From Clostridia bacterium (GTDB lineage: Bacteria > Bacillota > Clostridia > Oscillospirales > Butyricicoccaceae): a stretch of DNA of 64,000 nt. The stretch covers positions 38,918 to 102,917 of the forward strand of contig JAQXOO010000015.1 in NCBI GenBank assembly GCA_029099685.1, read 5' to 3'. The position numbers and the translations under genes are program-made. The notes beneath the pieces are model-generated. The model saw only the letters and a list, made by a program, of their open reading frames with translations, made no database searches and was not told the origin of the DNA. Shown piece by piece: positions 18,690 through 26,718 of this stretch (position 1 is the first letter of the stretch; each line of letters opens with the position of its first letter).

Positions 18690-18887
18690 TTACTTGTTCT
18701 TGTTCTGCTCTCTCTGCTCCCGCCTGGCCCGGAACTCCTCGCCCCGGCCCAGAAAGCCGAAGATGCCCACGCATCCCAGGACGCCCAGCCAGAAAAACAC
18801 CTGCATCCCCGTGGCGTTGCGCAGGACGCCCCCCAGCAGCAGCGCGCCCACGGCAAACAGCATCCGGGAAACCTTGTTCAGCTTCAC
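18690..18887 (-). CDS. small membrane protein
   Basis: A 65-residue protein with two hydrophobic stretches (LFAVGALLLGGVL and VFFWLGVLGCVGIFGFLG) and a charged tail FRARREQREQNKNK. Its ATG overlaps the TGA of the nitroreductase as ATGA, so the two are coupled. The family is unknown. A 33-base copy of its 3' end lies at 6560-6592. Confidence 0.7.
   Translation of the reverse strand: MKLNKVSRMLFAVGALLLGGVLRNATGMQVFFWLGVLGCVGIFGFLGRGEEFRARREQREQNKNK
18698..18730 (-). repeat. source copy of the 33-bp repeat
   Basis: Identical to 6560-6592. Here it is in its natural place at the 3' end of a small membrane protein gene. Confidence 0.8.
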
Positions 18888-19396
18888 AGGCGCACCACCG
18901 TTTCTTCCAGCGCCTTGCGGCTGTCATGGGCGGCAGCCGGCCGGCTTCCTTCCGCGGGGTAGCCCAGGGGCAGCAGGGCAAAGACCTCCTGGCTGTCGGG
19001 GATGCGGAAGGTCCGCCGGGTCAGCTCGGTGTCAAACCAGCACACCCAGCAGGTGCCCAGCCCCAGCTCCTGGGCCTGCAGCATCATCTGGGTTGTGACG
19101 ATGGAGCAGTCCATCTCCGCGGAATTGCGGCCGTTGAAGGGATTGACCCACGCCGCCTCCCGGTCGCCGCAGACCAGCAGCACCACCGGCGCGTCAAAGG
19201 CGCAGCGGGTGATGCCGCGGATCTTTTCGATGGCCTCCGCGCTCTGCAGCACATAGATCCGCTGGGGCTGCTGGTTTTTTGCGGTGGGGGCATTGGCCCC
19301 GGCGGCCAGGATCTTGTCCAGCTTGTCCTGCTCCACAGGACGGTCCGCGTACTTACGCACCGAATACCGGGCCTTTGTCAACTCAAAAAAGTCCAT
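18884..19396 (-). CDS. nitroreductase-family FMN protein
   Basis: A 170-residue protein with the nitroreductase opening (RYSVRKYADRPV, then AANAPTAKNQQPQRIYV) and the later helix QMMLQAQELGLGTCWVCW. These flavoproteins reduce nitro groups, quinones or flavins with NAD(P)H. The substrate cannot be told from sequence. Length matches the compact subfamily. It is translationally coupled to the small membrane protein downstream. Confidence 0.9.
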   Translation of the reverse strand: MDFFELTKARYSVRKYADRPVEQDKLDKILAAGANAPTAKNQQPQRIYVLQSAEAIEKIRGITRCAFDAPVVLLVCGDREAAWVNPFNGRNSAEMDCSIVTTQMMLQAQELGLGTCWVCWFDTELTRRTFRIPDSQEVFALLPLGYPAEGSRPAAAHDSRKALEETVVRL

Positions 19397-19426
19397 ATTT
19401 GTGCTCCTTTTGACAACTTTTTGTAT

Positions 19427-19855
19427 TTACTGACGTTTTTTCTGCATATTGTAATAGTCCAGGTAGCTCTGGAGGATGACCTGCGCGGCCACCGCGTCCA
19501 CCCGCGCCCGCTGCTTCTCCCGCTTTTTGCCCGCATCGGAAAGGATGCGGTTAGCGGTGACCGAGCTGCCGCGCTCGTCCCACAGCACCACCTCCAGGCC
19601 GCAGGCCTGCTGCAGCTGGGCGGCAAATTCCCGGCACTCCAGGGCCTTGGGGCCTTCGGTGCCGTTCATGTTCAGGGCCAGCCCCACCACGATGCGCCCG
19701 GGCTTTTCCGCCTGGATCTCCCGGCAGACGGCCTCCAGCAGGCGCTGGCGGTTGTGCTCGGCAATGGTGATGCTCCGCCCGGCCAGAAATCCGCTGAGAT
19801 CGGATACGCACACCCCGGTGCGCGCCTTTCCCAGATCGATGCCCATGATCTTCAT
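19427..19855 (-). CDS. ruvX: RuvX/YqgF-type pre-16S rRNA nuclease
   Basis: A 142-residue RNase H-fold protein. MGIDLGKARTGVCVSD carries the first catalytic Asp, VVGLALNMNGTEG is the conserved second strand, and LWDERGSSVTA and RVDAVAAQVILQSYL complete the active site. The YqgF family trims the 16S rRNA 5' end, and Holliday-junction activity has also been proposed. It ends a minus-strand run, 3 bases after the P-loop protein. Confidence 0.93.
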   Translation of the reverse strand: MKIMGIDLGKARTGVCVSDLSGFLAGRSITIAEHNRQRLLEAVCREIQAEKPGRIVVGLALNMNGTEGPKALECREFAAQLQQACGLEVVLWDERGSSVTANRILSDAGKKREKQRARVDAVAAQVILQSYLDYYNMQKKRQ

Positions 19856-19858
19856 GGC

Positions 19859-20791
19859 TTACACCAGGCCCAGGTCATTGAAGTGGTGCCGCGCCTCGTC
19901 CACATTGACGTTGCCCACCCGGCCCACCAGCAGCCAGCGCTGGTTGCGGTGGTCATAGATGATCTCCTTCAGCAGGTGGAAGCCCACGATCTTTCCGGTG
20001 CTGGAAACATGGGTCCGGGGACCGGTGCAGGGCTGGTAAGCGTCACCGATACGGATGGTGCGGTCGTCCACATATTCCACGGGCAGGTCGGCGGCGATGT
20101 CCGCCAGGACGGCCTTTTCCAGTTCTTCCAGGTCCACCTCCGGCGGGCTGTCGTGAAAGGCCATGAGAAAGCCGCTTTTGATGTCGGCGTGAAGGCAGCG
20201 CACGACCTCCTTCTCCGGCATATGGAACTCGCACAGGTCCTCCGCGGTGTGGGCCATCAGGCGGGTATGCACCGATTTGTGCACCACCTTGGCCACATCC
20301 TCCGGCAGGGGGCCGAAAATATTGGGCCGGGTGACGATGACCTCCTCGCCGATGCCCACGATCAGGTCGGCATTGAAGCCCAGCGCCTCGTACACCAGGT
20401 CAAAATGCTCGATGATGACCCGCTTGCCCCGGGCCACCGCCTCCCGGATGGCATCCACCAGCACATGAAGCTGGGTGAAGCCCAGTTCGAAGCGGGCGTC
20501 CATGTGGTAGGTATGGGGAGAATAGAACCGGTTCTCGTCATCCTGGCACAGCAGGGGCAGGGGGCGCACGTTGACGCCCTCGTCGTCATTGGTCAGCTCC
20601 AGGCCGGGGAACATCCCCTTGATGATCATGGATTTGCCGGAGCCTGCCTCGCCGATGACGCCGATGATCCGGTCGGCGGGGCTGAGATGCTGCTGGGCGA
20701 TCTGCATCCCCAGCTGATAGATGCGGTCGCGGCCCCGGGGCGCGAAATACACGCTGCACAGGTGACCGCCCGCGCTTCCGTTAAAAGACAT
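19859..20791 (-). CDS. P-loop NTPase-like protein with AlaRS-type additional domain
   Basis: A 310-residue cytoplasmic protein with a Walker A-like GVIGEAGSGKS at about 43-53. A central nucleotide-kinase-like region follows (KRVIIEHFDLVYEALGFNAD), and then histidine-containing segments (HKSVHTRLMAHTAEDLCEFH) of the kind found in alanyl-tRNA synthetase editing or second additional domains. It is 3 bases from the DUF3842 gene, a pairing common in Clostridia. Function is unknown. A role in aminoacyl-tRNA handling is speculative. Confidence 0.7.
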   Translation of the reverse strand: MSFNGSAGGHLCSVYFAPRGRDRIYQLGMQIAQQHLSPADRIIGVIGEAGSGKSMIIKGMFPGLELTNDDEGVNVRPLPLLCQDDENRFYSPHTYHMDARFELGFTQLHVLVDAIREAVARGKRVIIEHFDLVYEALGFNADLIVGIGEEVIVTRPNIFGPLPEDVAKVVHKSVHTRLMAHTAEDLCEFHMPEKEVVRCLHADIKSGFLMAFHDSPPEVDLEELEKAVLADIAADLPVEYVDDRTIRIGDAYQPCTGPRTHVSSTGKIVGFHLLKEIIYDHRNQRWLLVGRVGNVNVDEARHHFNDLGLV

Positions 20792-20794
20792 AAT

Positions 20795-21223
20795 TTATCC
20801 CTCCTGCGTTGTTTTTTGCGCCAGGACCACGCCCAGCTTGTCCATGGCGTCAGCGATCAGGGCGCTCATGCCCTGCCCGCCGATGCCGGCGATCAGCGTG
20901 TCGCACTTGTCCGAGGGCAGCAGGATGCGCACCGCGCCGCTGCGGCCCACAGCTTCCGCCATGACGGGGGTCACCTCGCCCAACAGGGCGTCGGCGATGA
21001 CCATGCCCACGGGTCCCACGATGACATCGGCCCGGCGGCAGGCCACGGCCACGGCGTTTTCCCCGGTAGCGGCCCGGGCCGCGCCGGCCTTGAGCATCCG
21101 CTCGGTGGCCATGCTGTTGGTGCCCACCGCCAACAGGTCGTGCTCCGGGAACCGCTGGACGATCTCCTTTACCAGCTGGCTGCCCAGCCTTCCTCCCTGT
21201 CCGTCCACCACCAAAACGGTCAT
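20795..21223 (-). CDS. DUF3842 family protein
   Basis: A 142-residue Rossmann-like protein: VLVVDGQGGRLGSQLVKEI at the N-terminus, then GTNSMATERMLKAGA, VIVGPVGMVIADALLGEVTP and LPSDKCDTLIAG. This matches the uncharacterised DUF3842 family. It sits directly upstream of the P-loop protein and downstream of the serine hydrolase with almost no spacing, so one operon is likely. Confidence 0.8.
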   Translation of the reverse strand: MTVLVVDGQGGRLGSQLVKEIVQRFPEHDLLAVGTNSMATERMLKAGAARAATGENAVAVACRRADVIVGPVGMVIADALLGEVTPVMAEAVGRSGAVRILLPSDKCDTLIAGIGGQGMSALIADAMDKLGVVLAQKTTQEG

Positions 21224-21224
21224 A

Positions 21225-22022
21225 TCAGTTGTCCTCCGGCTCGCCGCCCATGGCGTCCCACAGCTCCCGGGTGATCTGGCCGATGAGCACGTTCATCTTT
21301 CCCTCCTCGCCCTCAGGGAGCTGCCAGTTGCAGAAGCACACGATAAAGGGCTTTTTGGCAAAGACGATGCCGGTGTCGTGGGTGATGCCGTCATCCTCGC
21401 CGGTCTTGTGGGCGGTGCGGCCCTCGCCGGGCAGCAGCAGGGGCATCTTGTTGGTGCACTGCTGGGCCAGCAGCATCTCCATCATCTCCCGGGAGGCCTC
21501 CCGGCTCACCAGCTCGCCCCGGTAGATCACCTCCAGCAGCTTTCCGATGCCCGCGGCGGAGACATAATTGGTCTTTTCCCGGAAGCCGGGCCGCTTTTCA
21601 AACAGCTTGCGGCTGATGCTCACGCCCTCCAGACCCAGCCGGCGGATGTTCTCCTGGATGTTGTCCACGCCCAGCAGGTCGATGAGCATATTGGTGGCCA
21701 TGTTGTCGGAAATGGTGATCATCAGCCAGCACAGGTCCATGGGTGTGACCTCCATACCGCTGTGCATCAGGGTGAGCACGCCGCAGATAGGCACCCGGTT
21801 CTCATCGGCCACCACCAGCTTCTGCTCCCGGGACACCTGTCCCGCCTCCACCTGGCGGAACAGCTCGGCCATGACAGTGAGCTTGATGACGCTGGCGGCG
21901 CACATAGGCTCCTGTTCGTTGTATCCGAAGTGTTCTCCGGTGGTCAGATCCTTAAAATAAATGGATGTATGGCCCGGAAAGGCCGCCACCCGCTCCAGAA
22001 TGCTGTTTTTCAGTGTTTCCAT
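21225..22022 (-). CDS. cytoplasmic beta-lactamase-related serine hydrolase
   Basis: A 265-residue protein with the penicilloyl-serine transferase signatures: SVIK (44-47), SDN (105-107) and KTG (206-208), with FG and SVIK spacing of the class A type. There is no signal peptide or lipobox, so it is unlikely to be a secreted beta-lactamase. Such proteins are usually annotated as serine hydrolases of unknown substrate. AGGAG lies upstream of the ATG. It forms part of the ispE, SpoIIM-like, hydrolase, DUF3842 minus-strand run. Confidence 0.85.
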   Translation of the reverse strand: METLKNSILERVAAFPGHTSIYFKDLTTGEHFGYNEQEPMCAASVIKLTVMAELFRQVEAGQVSREQKLVVADENRVPICGVLTLMHSGMEVTPMDLCWLMITISDNMATNMLIDLLGVDNIQENIRRLGLEGVSISRKLFEKRPGFREKTNYVSAAGIGKLLEVIYRGELVSREASREMMEMLLAQQCTNKMPLLLPGEGRTAHKTGEDDGITHDTGIVFAKKPFIVCFCNWQLPEGEEGKMNVLIGQITRELWDAMGGEPEDN

Positions 22023-22058
22023 AACGTTCTCCTCCTTATGATCTCATCCAATGACAGT

Positions 22059-22685
22059 TTACAGGGCCAGCCCCATCAGCACCGGGGTGACAAAGGTCTC
22101 CACCACCGCCGCCACCGTCAGCAGCGGCAGGCAAAAGCAAACATACTGCCGCACCAGCTGGGGCAGCAGCTCCTCCGGACGGGGCGCGCCGGGCTTTTTC
22201 CGGATGGCGGCGCTCAGGCCGGCGCACAGGCGCAGGCCCATGGCCATCCCCAGCAAAATGGCGGGCAGCTCGAACACGCCGTGGGGCAGCAGCCCCAGCA
22301 CCACCATCTGCCACAGTCCCGCCCCCATGGCAGAGGACGCCGCCAGCACCGCGCCGATGACCACAGCGTTCATGGCCAGCGGCAGCACCGTCAGGTACAC
22401 AAAGGGCACGATGCCCAGCGCCGCGGCCACCAGCGTGGCCCGCAGGTTGTTGCCCAGCAGGGCCGGCAGCCCGATGGTGCCGTTCTCTTTCAGCAGGCCG
22501 CTCTGCTCCAGGTCGGACAGGAACTGTCCCACCACCGCCTCTGCCTGGGGGGTGAACCGGCCAAACAGCAGCCCGCTCACCACGCACAGCGCCAAAAAAG
22601 CCAGCGCGCAGCCCAAAAAAGGCTTTGCAAGGCTCTGTTTGAAAAAATCCCAGGCCAACCGGTACTGCCGCTTTACAAATTCCAT
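22059..22685 (-). CDS. SpoIIM-like (DUF95) membrane protein
   Basis: A 208-residue polytopic protein with about five membrane helices. It has the pattern of SpoIIM/DUF95 proteins: an N-terminal helix WDFFKQSLAKPFLGCALAFL, then NNLRATLVAAALGIVPFVYL and GLLPHGVFELPAILLGMAMG, the hallmark PHG.FELPA motif. SpoIIM proper is required for peptidoglycan remodelling during engulfment, and paralogs of this family have unknown roles. The start at 22685 has better ribosome-site spacing than the ATG overlapping the ispE stop. Confidence 0.8.
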   Translation of the reverse strand: MEFVKRQYRLAWDFFKQSLAKPFLGCALAFLALCVVSGLLFGRFTPQAEAVVGQFLSDLEQSGLLKENGTIGLPALLGNNLRATLVAAALGIVPFVYLTVLPLAMNAVVIGAVLAASSAMGAGLWQMVVLGLLPHGVFELPAILLGMAMGLRLCAGLSAAIRKKPGAPRPEELLPQLVRQYVCFCLPLLTVAAVVETFVTPVLMGLAL

Positions 22686-22687
22686 GG

Positions 22688-23575
22688 TCATTCCTCACAT
22701 TTTCCCCAGCACCGCTCCGGCAAGGGCACGGTGACGAACACATCCCGGCACAGTCTGCGCAGCCGTCCCGCGGCCGCCTCCGCCTGCTCCCGGTCCTCAA
22801 AAATGCCGAACACCGCCGAGCCGGACCCGGTCATCCGCGCCCCCAGGGCGCCGCTGTCCAGCAGGGATGTCCGCAGCCTGCCCACCAGCCGGTACCGCCG
22901 GGAAACGGGGGCCTCCAGGTCGTTGTGCAGTCCCCCGGCGATGGCCGCCAGATCGCCCTCCTCCAGGCCCTTCAGCACCGCCGCGGCGGTGGATGGCTCC
23001 CCGCCGGGCCTGTTGTCATAGAGGGCAAAGGCATCCTTGGTAGCCACGGAAAATCCCGGCTTGCCCACCACCAGAAAACAGGGCGGCATGGGCCGCTGGC
23101 TCTGCAGCTTTTCCCCCACGCCCCGGGCCAGCGCCGTCCCGCCGTGCAGGCAGAAGGGCACATCCGCCCCAAGGCTCAGGGCCGTGGCGGCCAGCTTTTT
23201 CTCGCAAAGGGGCATCCCAAAGGCCCTGTTCAGCAGCCGCAGCACGCAGGCGGCGTCGGTGCTGCCCCCCGCCATGCCCGCGCCCACGGGGATGACCTTT
23301 TTGATATTGATATGCAGGCCGGGATTTTCAATGCCGCTGGCCTGAAAAAAGGCGTTGGCCGCCTTCACCGCCAGATTGCGGTGGTCCGTGGGCAGATAGG
23401 GCAGGTTGCACCGCAGGGAAACGCCACCCTGCCGGTGCAGTGAAAGGGACACCAGGTCGCACAGGTCAACGGCCTGGAACACGGTCTCCAGCTCGTGATA
23501 GCCGTCGGGCCGCAGGCCCCGGACACCCAGATACAGATTCAGTTTGGCAAACGCCGTTCCGTTGAAGGTCTTCAT
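22688..23575 (-). CDS. ispE: 4-diphosphocytidyl-2-C-methyl-D-erythritol kinase
   Basis: A 295-residue GHMP kinase of the non-mevalonate isoprenoid pathway, phosphorylating the 2-hydroxyl of CDP-ME. The N-terminal AKLNLYLGVRGLRPDGYHEL is the IspE signature, PVGAGMAGGSTDAA at 96-109 is the GHMP ATP-binding loop, and MTGSGSAVFG lies near the C-terminus. The frame extends upstream, but ATG 23575 gives the family length. It starts 4 bases after the DUF362 gene. Confidence 0.95.
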   Translation of the reverse strand: MKTFNGTAFAKLNLYLGVRGLRPDGYHELETVFQAVDLCDLVSLSLHRQGGVSLRCNLPYLPTDHRNLAVKAANAFFQASGIENPGLHINIKKVIPVGAGMAGGSTDAACVLRLLNRAFGMPLCEKKLAATALSLGADVPFCLHGGTALARGVGEKLQSQRPMPPCFLVVGKPGFSVATKDAFALYDNRPGGEPSTAAAVLKGLEEGDLAAIAGGLHNDLEAPVSRRYRLVGRLRTSLLDSGALGARMTGSGSAVFGIFEDREQAEAAAGRLRRLCRDVFVTVPLPERCWGKCEE

Positions 23576-23579
23576 AGTC

Positions 23580-24686
23580 TCAGTCCTTGATATCCACCGC
23601 CCGAACGGGGCAGAGTTCATGGCAGCAATAGCACTGGATGCACCTGGCGCGGTCCAGCCTGGCCCTGCCCTCCGAGAGGGTGATGGCCCCCTGGGGGCAC
23701 CCCTGGGCGCACTTGCCGCAGCCCACGCAGCGCCGGGTGAATTCCGGATAAGGGATGATGCGCTTCCGCAGCGGCTCCCGCAGCGGCCGGGGCAGGTAAT
23801 TGAGCCAGCTGTGGCTGCGGCGCAGAACCACCGGCGGCAAAAACGGCTCCGCCAGAGGCTGCACCGGGTCGCCCGCCAACTCCAGTTCTTCCACGCTGTC
23901 CGCAGCCAGTCCCCGCCGCCGAGCGGCCCGGTGAACAGGTGCCTGGCCGGGGTCGATGCCGCAGTACCACATGGCCGCCAGGTCGGCGGCATAGGGGTCT
24001 GTGGAGCCGATGAGCACGCCCGCCTGTCTGGCCCGGCCCCCGGAGGGGCCTTTACCATCCATGCCCACCACGCCGTCGATGATGGACAGGTCCGGCGCTA
24101 CGCACTGGCACAGGTCCACCAGCATTTCGGAAAAATCGTCCACGCCGGGCAGCCGGGCGTGCCATTCGGCCTTGCTCAGGCCGGCAACGGTGCCGAACAG
24201 GTTCTTCACCGCGCCGGTATAGCGGGTGAGCATATGGGTCTTGAGCTTGGCGATGCTGACGACCACATCCGCCTCCGCCACGGGGGTGATGATCTGAAAC
24301 CGCCGTTCGCCCCAGGTCACGGTCCTGTGGGAAGGGTCCCGGTTCAGAACGGCGCCGGAGGCCTGGGCTGCGGCCTCCATGCCGCAGGCGGCATAGGCCC
24401 GCTGCATGGTCACGGCATTGTAAGGCCCGCCGCCGCTTTCCGCGATGGTGACCTGCGCCCCCGCCCGGACAAAGGCCCTTGCCGCCGCCTCCACCACGCT
24501 GGGATGGGTGGTGGTGGCCAGCTCCGGGTCCCGGGCCAGCAGCAGGTTGGGCTTGATGACCACCCGGCGTCCCTTTTTCAAAAAGGCTTCCGCCCCGCCG
24601 TACTGCGCCAGGATGCGCTCCACCCCTTGCTCCACCGCCCGGGGGTCATAGCGTTCGCACTTTGCGAAACAAACCGTCTGCTTCAT
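23580..24686 (-). CDS. DUF362 protein with two 4Fe-4S clusters
   Basis: A 368-residue protein. Residues about 1-270 are the DUF362 domain (VVIKPNLLL, KLKTHMLTRYTGAVKNLFG, LSIIDGVVGMDGKGP). The C-terminus is a ferredoxin with CVGCGKCAQGCP and CIQCYCCHELCP. DUF362/ferredoxin proteins are common in anaerobes and presumed redox enzymes of unknown substrate. ATG 24686 was chosen because upstream codons belong to the PHP gene in another frame. Confidence 0.9.
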   Translation of the reverse strand: MKQTVCFAKCERYDPRAVEQGVERILAQYGGAEAFLKKGRRVVIKPNLLLARDPELATTTHPSVVEAAARAFVRAGAQVTIAESGGGPYNAVTMQRAYAACGMEAAAQASGAVLNRDPSHRTVTWGERRFQIITPVAEADVVVSIAKLKTHMLTRYTGAVKNLFGTVAGLSKAEWHARLPGVDDFSEMLVDLCQCVAPDLSIIDGVVGMDGKGPSGGRARQAGVLIGSTDPYAADLAAMWYCGIDPGQAPVHRAARRRGLAADSVEELELAGDPVQPLAEPFLPPVVLRRSHSWLNYLPRPLREPLRKRIIPYPEFTRRCVGCGKCAQGCPQGAITLSEGRARLDRARCIQCYCCHELCPVRAVDIKD

Positions 24687-24688
24687 GG

Positions 24689-25498
24689 TCAGATGGAAAG
24701 CTGCACCGGCTTGCGCTGCCGGTAGATGGTGACGCTGTCGAATCCACTCTCCCGCAGGATGGCGCAGGTCTCCCGCACGCCGCAGCCCACGTCCCGGGCG
24801 TGGTGGGCGTCGGAGCCGATGGTCACCCGCCTGCCGCCGTACTCCCGGAAGGCCTGCAGGATCCAGCCCTCCCCCGCCGGACGCTTCATCCAGCGGCGCA
24901 GGCCGGTGGTGTTCAGCTCCAGGGCGATGCCGCTGGCGGCCAGGTCCCGGAGAAAGGGCAGCATCTGCTCCTTCCACCGCTCCATGGTGGGCCGGGTGAT
25001 GCATCGATCCATCAGCCGCAGGGGATAATCATAGTGTCCGAACACGTCCACATCGGCCACGCGGACCAGCTCCCGGGCCTCGTCAAAAAACTGCCGGTAC
25101 ACCGCGTCGCATTCCTCCAGGGTCTCATAGGCAAAATCCCGGTAGATGTCCCGTCCGGGCCGCACATCGTGCAGGCTGCCGATGACCAGGTCAAAGTCCC
25201 CGCCGGCGGCAAAGGCGCGGCTCACCGCCGGGTCCAGGTGGGGCTGGCCCAGCTCGATGCCGCACAGCACCTCCACCCGGCCGGCCCAGGCCCGCTGCGC
25301 GGCCCGCACCTCCTCCAGGCGCTGCCTGGCCCGGGCGGTGTAATGCTCCGTGCCGCCCCGCTCGGCATAATCATAATGTTCGGTCATGGCCACGGCGGAC
25401 AGGCCCTGCCGGGCCGCGGCGGCACACAGCTCCTCCACATTGCAGCAGCCGTCAAAGGAATACCAGGTGTGTGTGTGGCAATCGCATAGATGTTCCAT
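24689..25498 (-). CDS. PHP-domain histidinol-phosphatase family protein
   Basis: A 269-residue PHP phosphoesterase. The N-terminal CDCHTHTWYSFDG and MTEHYDY, with internal GIELGQPHLD, VIGSLHDVRPG, FGHYDYPLR and TIGSDAHHARDVG, supply the metal-binding His/Asp set. The family includes HisK-type histidinol phosphatases and other trinuclear phosphatases. No other his genes are present, so the physiological substrate is uncertain. GGGAGGG lies in front of ATG 25498. Confidence 0.88.
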   Translation of the reverse strand: MEHLCDCHTHTWYSFDGCCNVEELCAAAARQGLSAVAMTEHYDYAERGGTEHYTARARQRLEEVRAAQRAWAGRVEVLCGIELGQPHLDPAVSRAFAAGGDFDLVIGSLHDVRPGRDIYRDFAYETLEECDAVYRQFFDEARELVRVADVDVFGHYDYPLRLMDRCITRPTMERWKEQMLPFLRDLAASGIALELNTTGLRRWMKRPAGEGWILQAFREYGGRRVTIGSDAHHARDVGCGVRETCAILRESGFDSVTIYRQRKPVQLSI

Positions 25499-25606
25499 TG
25501 GGAAACGTCCCTCCCGGGCATTGTTTTTTTCAGTATAACACATTTTTTCGCATATTTCTATCCGAAAACCGCAAACTATGAAAAACACGGATTTGGAGGT
25601 ATGTTT

Positions 25607-25807
25607 ATGGATAAAACCGCACTTGCCCTCACGGTCATCGGCGGGCTCAACTGGGGCCTGGTGGCCCTGTTCCGCTTCGACCTGGTGGCCTGGCTGTTCG
25701 GCAGCAGCGCGGCCCTGGGCAGCCGCATCGTTTACGGTCTCATCGGCCTGGCCGCCCTGTGGTGCGTGGGCCTGCTGTTCAAGCGCATCGAGCCCCACCA
25801 CGCATAA
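25607..25807 (+). CDS. DUF378 small membrane protein
   Basis: A 66-residue protein with two membrane helices. TVIGGLNWGLVALFRFDLVAWLFG is the DUF378 signature (GxLNWGLVG near the N-terminus), and IVYGLIGLAALWCVGLLF is the second helix. An ATG at 25601 touches the GGAGGT site, so the ATG at 25607, six bases away, is taken as the start. Function unknown. Confidence 0.88.
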   Translation: MDKTALALTVIGGLNWGLVALFRFDLVAWLFGSSAALGSRIVYGLIGLAALWCVGLLFKRIEPHHA

Positions 25808-25879
25808 GGACTTCCGCCCTTGCCCCCATCCCTGTTTTATGGTATATTGAACGTAACATTGAACAGGGAGGTACATCCT

Positions 25880-26614
25880 ATGGGTAAAACCGTCCTCATC
25901 ACCGGCGCTTCCCGGGGCATCGGCCGGGCCTGCGCCCTGGCCTTTGGAAAAGCGGGCTGGAACGTGGCCGTCCATTACGGTCAAAGCGGGCAGGCCGCCC
26001 GGGCCCTGGTGCGGGAGCTGCAGGACCTGGGCTGTGACGCCGACCTGTTCCGGGCCGACGTCCGGGATCCCGCCCAGGTGCGGGCCTGCGCGGCGGCAGC
26101 CGCCGGCCGCTTTTGCCGCATCGACGCCCTGGTGTGCTGCGCCGGCGTGGCCCAGCAAAAGCTTTTGTGCGATATCACCGACGGCGACTGGGACGCCATG
26201 CTGGGCACGGACCTGTCCGGCGTGTTTTATTTTGACCGGGCGGTGCTGCCCGGCATGCTCCGGGCGCAAAAAGGCGCCATCGTCCATGTCTCCTCGGTGT
26301 GGGGCGTCCACGGCGCCTCCTGCGAGACCCACTATTCCGCCGCGAAGGCCGGGGTCATCGGTCTGACCCGCGCTCTGGCCAAGGAGGTTGGCCCCTCCGG
26401 TGTCCGGGTCAACTGCGTGGCCCCCGGTGTCATCGCCACCGATATGTGCGCCTGCTTTGACGAAAGCACCATGGCCGCCCTGGCAGAGGAGACCCCCCTG
26501 GGCCGCATCGGCCGGCCGGAGGATGTGGCAAACGCCGTCTTGTTCCTGTGCTCGGAGGAAGCCGCCTTTATCACCGGCCAGACCCTGGGCGTGGACGGCG
26601 GCTTCGCCCTGTGA
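25880..26614 (+). CDS. SDR-family 3-oxoacyl-ACP reductase-like protein
   Basis: A 244-residue short-chain dehydrogenase with the cofactor loop GASRGIG (9-15), the catalytic Ser in HVSSVWG and YxxxK at 152-156 (YSAAK), ending VDGGFAL as FabG does. The preferred cofactor is probably NADPH. It stands alone with a terminator behind it and no fatty-acid genes near, so the true substrate is open. GGGAGGT precedes ATG 25880. Confidence 0.85.
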   Translation: MGKTVLITGASRGIGRACALAFGKAGWNVAVHYGQSGQAARALVRELQDLGCDADLFRADVRDPAQVRACAAAAAGRFCRIDALVCCAGVAQQKLLCDITDGDWDAMLGTDLSGVFYFDRAVLPGMLRAQKGAIVHVSSVWGVHGASCETHYSAAKAGVIGLTRALAKEVGPSGVRVNCVAPGVIATDMCACFDESTMAALAEETPLGRIGRPEDVANAVLFLCSEEAAFITGQTLGVDGGFAL

Positions 26615-26682
26615 GCCGGGCAGCAGCCTGCCCGTAACGCCCTTTTCCGGCCAAGGCCCCGCCGGCCTCCTCCCGCAGACGC

Positions 26683-26713
26683 AAAAAAGCCACCCCAACG
26701 GGTGGCTTTTTTT
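26683..26713. terminator. bidirectional terminator
   Basis: AAAAAAGCCACCC-caac-GGGTGGCTTTTTTT serves the SDR gene on plus and the CARF-like gene on minus. Almost the same hairpin recurs at 53096. Confidence 0.95.
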
Positions 26714-26718
26714 GTTTT

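Noticed and set aside
21225..22022. Beta-lactamase resistance gene
   Set aside because: SxxK, SDN and KTG are present, but there is no signal peptide or lipobox and it sits in a housekeeping run. A serine hydrolase of unknown substrate is safer.
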